Part shown: piece by piece, positions 60,252-64,000 of the stretch
Numbering within the stretch: position 1 is the stretch's first letter
How the letters are laid out: each line of letters opens with the position of its first letter
Source: Paraburkholderia sp.
GTDB lineage: Bacteria; Pseudomonadota; Gammaproteobacteria; Burkholderiales; Burkholderiaceae
Length of the DNA: 64,000 nucleotides
Reading direction: 5' to 3'
Assembly: GCF_024281035.1 (NCBI RefSeq)
Contig: NZ_JAMXLH010000076.1
Coordinates: 1 to 64,000, forward strand
Notes under the pieces: model-generated
Told to the model about the DNA's origin: nothing
Database searches by the model: none
Seen by the model: only the letters and a program-made list of their open reading frames with translations
Position numbers and translations under genes: made by a program

Positions 60252-61970
60252 ATGGAAAGAGCACATCGCCCCGGCACGAGCCACGAGGTCACGAATCAGG
60301 CGCCGCCGCTCGCCGACTACAACCTTTTCACCACCGACGCCGCGCTCGCCGAATCGCTCGCACGCGCGGGCGCCGGGTGGCATCGCGAGGCGCTCGAACG
60401 CGACGGCGCGCGCCTCGGCACCGCCGAGGTGATCGCGCTCGCCGATCTCGCCAATCGCCACACGCCCGAACTCTTCACGCACAGCCCGCGCGGCGAGCGC
60501 ATCGATGCGCTCGAATTTCATCCGGCGTGGCATCGCCTGCTCGCGCTGCTGCGCGCCGAGGGCCTGCAGGCGCTGCCGTTCTCGAACCCGCAGCCCGGCG
60601 CGATGGCCGCGCGCTGCGCGGGCTACTTCCTGCACGCGCAGATCGAATCGGGCGCGCTGTGCCCCACCACGATGACCTTCGCGAGCATCCCCGTGCTGCG
60701 GCGCGAACCCGCGCTTTTCGAAACGCTGCGCGAGCGCCTTTACGCGCGCGAACACGATCCGCGCGACATGCCGTGGCAGCAGAAGACGTCGATGATGATC
60801 GGCATGGGCATGACCGAAAAGCAGGGCGGCTCCGACGTGCGCAGCAACCGCACCGAAGCGCACGCCGCAGGTACCACCGCGGGCACCGCCACCGGGCGCG
60901 GCGCCGAGTACCGCCTGACCGGGCACAAGTGGTTTCTCTCCGCGCCGCAATGCGACGCGCATCTGGTGCTCGCGCGAAGCGGCGCTCACGACGGCCTCTC
61001 GTGCTTCTTCGTGCCGCGCTTCGCGCCGGACGGCACGAAGAACACCGTGAACGTGCAGCGCCTGAAGAACAAGCTCGGCAACCGCTCCAACGCAAGCAGC
61101 GAAGTCGAGTTCTTCGACGCGTACGGCGTGATGATCGGCGACGAGGGACGCGGCGTGCAGACCATCATCGAAATGACGAACTACACGCGGCTCGATTGCG
61201 TGATCGGCAGCGCGGCGCTCATGCGCGCGGCGCTCGTCGAGGCGATCCATCATGCGCGCCATCGCAGCGCGTTCGGACGTCTGCTTGCCGATCAGCAGCT
61301 CATGCAGAACGTGCTCGCCGATCTCGCGCTCGAATCGGAGGCCGCGACGGTGCTGTTCATGCGCCTCGCGCATGCGTTCGAGGAAGACGCGGGCGCGCAC
61401 GTCGCCCAGTCGCCCGAAGAGCGCGCATGGCGCCGCATCGTCACGCCCGCCGCGAAGTTCTGGGTCTGCAAGCGCGCGATCGCGTTCACCGGCGAGGCCA
61501 TGGAGGTCTGGGGCGGCAACGGCTACGTCGAGGAAGGTCCGATGGCGCGCCTCTATCGCGAAGCGCCGGTCAATTCGATCTGGGAAGGTTCGGGCAACGT
61601 AATGTGCCTCGACGTGCTGCGCGCGCTCGAACGCGAAGCCGACGCCGCCCAGACGCTCTTTCTCGCGTGGCGGCGCGAGGCGCAGGGGCATCCGGTGCTC
61701 ACGGCCGCGCTCGATCGTCTGTCGGCACTGCTCAACGGTGCGCCTGGCACGCGCGAAGCGAGCGCGCGGCACATCGCGCAGCAGATCGTACTGATCGCGC
61801 AGGCACTGTTGTTGCGCGAGGGCCCGCAGGATGTCGCCGACGCCTTCATCGCCACGCGGCTCGGCGAACGCGACGGCGACGGCAATGGCAACTGCGGCCG
61901 CGTGGCCGGCACGCTGCCTGCGCGGTTCGACCATGCAGCTTTAGTGGCGCGCGCGTTCCCGGCCATCTGA
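60252..61970 (+). CDS. Acyl-CoA dehydrogenase family protein (AidB-like)
   Basis: A 572-residue protein of the large acyl-CoA dehydrogenase subgroup that includes AidB and isovaleryl-CoA-type enzymes: GMGMTEKQGGSDVRSNRTEA, RLTGHKWFLSAPQCDA, VQRLKNKLGNRSNASSEVEF and VWGGNGYVEEGPMARLYREAPVNSIWEGSGN. AidB proper is a DNA-alkylation response protein that binds DNA; whether this member acts on acyl-CoA is open. AGGAGA upstream supports the ATG. It lies 77 bp before the aldehyde dehydrogenase gene and is presumably co-transcribed. Confidence 0.88.
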   Translation: MERAHRPGTSHEVTNQAPPLADYNLFTTDAALAESLARAGAGWHREALERDGARLGTAEVIALADLANRHTPELFTHSPRGERIDALEFHPAWHRLLALLRAEGLQALPFSNPQPGAMAARCAGYFLHAQIESGALCPTTMTFASIPVLRREPALFETLRERLYAREHDPRDMPWQQKTSMMIGMGMTEKQGGSDVRSNRTEAHAAGTTAGTATGRGAEYRLTGHKWFLSAPQCDAHLVLARSGAHDGLSCFFVPRFAPDGTKNTVNVQRLKNKLGNRSNASSEVEFFDAYGVMIGDEGRGVQTIIEMTNYTRLDCVIGSAALMRAALVEAIHHARHRSAFGRLLADQQLMQNVLADLALESEAATVLFMRLAHAFEEDAGAHVAQSPEERAWRRIVTPAAKFWVCKRAIAFTGEAMEVWGGNGYVEEGPMARLYREAPVNSIWEGSGNVMCLDVLRALEREADAAQTLFLAWRREAQGHPVLTAALDRLSALLNGAPGTREASARHIAQQIVLIAQALLLREGPQDVADAFIATRLGERDGDGNGNCGRVAGTLPARFDHAALVARAFPAI

Positions 61971-62047
61971 CCCACGGCCCGCCACGCCATGCCACGCCAC
62001 GCCATGCACGATCATTCGAACGTTCAAGCCCTGAGGACCGACCGACC

Positions 62048-63469
62048 ATGAAACAGGATCTGCCCGAATCCGTCTCGCGCGATCCCCTCGCCGCCCTGCT
62101 CGACGTGCAGCGCGACGCGTTCCTGCGCGAGCCGTTCCCTGCGTGGGAGGTGCGCGCACGCCACCTGAGGGCGTTGCGCGCGATGCTCTTCGACAATCGC
62201 GACGCACTGGCCGAAGCGATGAACGCCGACTTCGGCCAGCGCTCGAAAGCCGAGGTCACGCTTTCGGAATTCGTCGTACTCAAGCAGGAAATCGACGGCG
62301 CGCTGAAGCACGGCGCGCGCTGGATGAAGCCGCAGCGCCGCAGCGTCGGCAAATGGCTGCGGCCCGGGCGCGCGAGAATCGTGCCGCAGCCGCTCGGCGT
62401 GGCGGGCATTGTCGTGCCGTGGAACTATCCGCTGCTGCTCGGCGCGGGGCCGCTCGTCTGCGCGCTCGCGGCGGGCAACCGCGCGATGATCAAGATGTCG
62501 GAGTTGACGCCGCGCACCTCGGCGCTCTTCGAGGCCCTCATCGAAAAGACCTTCTCGCGCGACCACGTCGCCGTGGTCAACGGCGACGCGTCCGTCGGCG
62601 CCGCGTTCGCGGCGCTGCCGTTCGACCACCTGCTGTTCACGGGCTCGACGCGCATCGGCCACGAGGTCATGCGCGCGGCGTCGGCCAACCTGACGCCCGT
62701 GACGCTGGAGCTCGGCGGCAAATCACCGGCGCTGATCGGCGAGCACGCGCGTTTCGACTACGCGGTCGACAGCCTCCTGCTCGGCAAGACGCTCAACGCG
62801 GGTCAAACCTGCATCGCGCCCGACTACGTGCTGCTGCCGCGCGGCCAGGAGGCGGCGTTCATCGAGCGCGCCCGCGCGCGCTTCGCGCAGCTTTATCCGG
62901 ACTTCCTCGACAACCGCGATTACACGTCGATCATCTCGGCGCGCCACTACGAGCGGCTCGTGCGCATCGCCGACGAGGCACTGGCGGCGGGCGCGCAACT
63001 GCATCCGCTCGGCGCTCAGGACGAGGCTGCGCGGCGCATGGCGCCCGTCATCGTGACGGACGCTCCGGCGAACACGGCGCTCATGCAGGAGGAGATCTTC
63101 GGGCCGCTCTTGCCGCTCGTGCCCTACGACACGCTCGACGACGCGTTGCGCTACGTGAATTCGCGCGCACGCCCGCTCGCGCTCTACCTCTACGCCGACG
63201 ACGCACGCACGATCGAGCGCGTGACGCGCGAGACGATCGCGGGCGGGATGTCGGTGAACGAGACGCTGATGCACATCGCCGCCGAGGGCCTGCCGTTCGG
63301 CGGCGTCGGGGCAAGCGGCATGGGCGCGTATCACGGCTACGAGGGTTTCGCGACTTTTTCGAAGCTGAAGCCGGTGTTCACACAGGCGCGGCTCAACGCG
63401 CGCGGGCTGATCGCGCCGCCCTACGGCCTGATCTTTCGCTTCCTGATCAATCTGATGATGAAGTTCTGA
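62048..63469 (+). CDS. Coniferyl-aldehyde-type aldehyde dehydrogenase
   Basis: The 473-residue ALDH oxidises an aldehyde to the acid with NAD(P). It carries the coniferyl aldehyde dehydrogenase-like pattern: IVVPWNYPLLLGAGPLVCAL, catalytic Glu in TLELGGKSPALIG, catalytic Cys in NAGQTCIAPDYVL, QEEIFGPLLPLV and the C-terminal hydrophobic GLIFRFLINLMMKF. Together with the GMC oxidase/dehydrogenase it could take a primary alcohol to an acid. The ATG at 62048 was chosen by alignment with the family; upstream open frame is composition. Its 3' end overlaps the convergent FlhB-like gene by 23 bp. Confidence 0.92.
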   Translation: MKQDLPESVSRDPLAALLDVQRDAFLREPFPAWEVRARHLRALRAMLFDNRDALAEAMNADFGQRSKAEVTLSEFVVLKQEIDGALKHGARWMKPQRRSVGKWLRPGRARIVPQPLGVAGIVVPWNYPLLLGAGPLVCALAAGNRAMIKMSELTPRTSALFEALIEKTFSRDHVAVVNGDASVGAAFAALPFDHLLFTGSTRIGHEVMRAASANLTPVTLELGGKSPALIGEHARFDYAVDSLLLGKTLNAGQTCIAPDYVLLPRGQEAAFIERARARFAQLYPDFLDNRDYTSIISARHYERLVRIADEALAAGAQLHPLGAQDEAARRMAPVIVTDAPANTALMQEEIFGPLLPLVPYDTLDDALRYVNSRARPLALYLYADDARTIERVTRETIAGGMSVNETLMHIAAEGLPFGGVGASGMGAYHGYEGFATFSKLKPVFTQARLNARGLIAPPYGLIFRFLINLMMKF

Positions 63470-63833
63470 ACGGCGCAAGCGCCAGGAACGGCGACGCGCG
63501 ACGCTGCGCGTTGCGTTCCGGCGCGGCGGCGGCAGGTTCGGGCTCGGGTGCGGGCGGCGGCGCACTGCTGACGGCTTCGAGCTGATGCAGCCACGCGAGC
63601 AGTTCGGCCACGGCCTGGTAGAGCTGGGGCGGAATCTTCGAGTCGAGATCGACCTGCATCAGCAGCGACATCATCTGCGGCGACTCGTGCACGTAGAGGC
63701 CCGCTTCCTTTGCGCGCTGAATGATCATGTCCGCGACGAGGCCGTAGCCCTTCGCGACGACGCGCGGTGCGCCGTCGGCGGCGGGGGCGTCGTAGGCGAG
63801 CGCGGCGGCGCTCTTGCGATGCATGCGGCTCAT
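63447..63833 (-). CDS. FlhB cytoplasmic-domain-like protein (FlhX/EscU-YscU-HrcU family)
   Basis: A 128-residue protein matching the C-terminal half of FlhB/EscU export-switch proteins: APRVVAKGYGLVADMIIQRAKEAGLYVHESPQMMSLLMQVDLDSKIPPQLYQAVAELLAWLHQL. It has no membrane domain, and the region that would hold the NPTH autocleavage site is absent. Such FlhX proteins can partly replace the FlhB C-terminus in substrate switching. A Pro/Ala/Glu-rich tail of about 30 residues follows. It starts at 63833, immediately after the stop of the upstream gene. Confidence 0.9.
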   Translation of the reverse strand: MSRMHRKSAAALAYDAPAADGAPRVVAKGYGLVADMIIQRAKEAGLYVHESPQMMSLLMQVDLDSKIPPQLYQAVAELLAWLHQLEAVSSAPPPAPEPEPAAAAPERNAQRRASPFLALAPFRTSSSD

Positions 63834-64000
63834 TACAGATCCCAGTCGAGATAGCCTGCGCCCGCGACGGCCGCGCTCGCCTGCGGCTCCGCCGGACGGG
63901 CCTGCGCAGCCGCCTGGGCAGCCTGCGCTGCCTGAGCCGCCTGCGCTGCTTGAGCCGCCTGAGCCTCTTGAGCCTCTTGCGCGGCGGCGCGCGCATACGC
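63834..64000 (-). CDS. C-terminal fragment of a Gln/Ala-rich protein, probably FliK
   Basis: The minus-strand frame enters from the right edge. It shows Gln/Ala-rich repeats (AQEAQEAQAAQAAQAAQAA) and ends in GYLDWDL directly before the FlhB-like ATG. In Burkholderia, the flagellar hook-length protein FliK lies upstream of this FlhB-like gene, which is the reason for the guess; the visible part carries no diagnostic domain. The main part lies outside the window. Confidence 0.45.

Overview
The window looks like a chromosomal segment of a Burkholderiaceae bacterium (Paraburkholderia/Burkholderia type). It has high GC with strong third-position GC bias and dense operons. Marker arrangements include a paaR-like regulator next to hpd, an S-adenosylhomocysteine riboswitch ahead of ahcY, adjacent glmU-glmS, and flagellar genes at the right edge. 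No prophage, insertion sequence, rRNA, tRNA or CRISPR array was seen. Species is not determined.

Layout: 1-1.0 kb, tail of an unidentified gene and a TetR regulator (probably PaaR of phenylacetate catabolism). 1.2-12.8 kb, amino-acid and central metabolism: a GNAT protein, an Lrp-type regulator divergent from hpd, a small secreted protein, a giant indolepyruvate ferredoxin oxidoreductase, malic enzyme, pyrE and a PEBP-family protein. 13.1-21.2 kb, a chemoreceptor with a CheR-binding tail, argC, a receiver-like protein that lacks its phosphoacceptor, a 3-hydroxyisobutyrate-dehydrogenase-like reductase, a ubiquitin-like/Mut7-C protein, an EamA exporter and a sirtuin. 21.6-26.0 kb, a nitric-oxide detoxification unit (norVW divergent from norR) with a textbook sigma-54 promoter and three NorR-type sites. 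26.0-31.9 kb, glmU-glmS and a folate/tRNA-thiolation cluster (SDR, folB, ttcA). 32.0-32.6 kb, a parDE toxin-antitoxin pair.

32.8-44.1 kb holds a MidA-type methyltransferase, DUF2905, cca/GST/NDUFA9-like genes, a soluble lytic transglycosylase divergent from 5-formyl-THF cyclo-ligase, the 5-oxoprolinase genes pxpBCA and a TraB/GumN protein. 44.1-49.9 kb is a complete dipeptide ABC transporter operon (dppABCDF order). 50.4-53.3 kb is the methyl cycle operon ahcY-holin-like-metF under an SAH riboswitch. 53.6-57.5 kb has a glycosyltransferase, a DUF29 gene and cidAB-like genes divergent from a LysR regulator. 57.5-63.5 kb has a GMC alcohol oxidase/dehydrogenase, an acyl-CoA dehydrogenase and a coniferyl-aldehyde-type dehydrogenase, interrupted by mazEF. 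The right edge enters a flagellar locus (FlhB-like protein and the tail of its upstream neighbour).

Two sequence phenomena cut across the genes. The first is a palindromic unit of about 36 bp, repeated at a 49-50 bp period, in the hpd leader (three copies) and again, in the sense orientation, between ahcY and the next gene (two copies). The second is a set of nine short tandem arrays with units of 10-12 bp (about one helical turn) at gene ends, between genes, and once inside pxpC. Starts were chosen from visible ribosome binding sites and family length. All names come from reading the translated sequence, without database searches.
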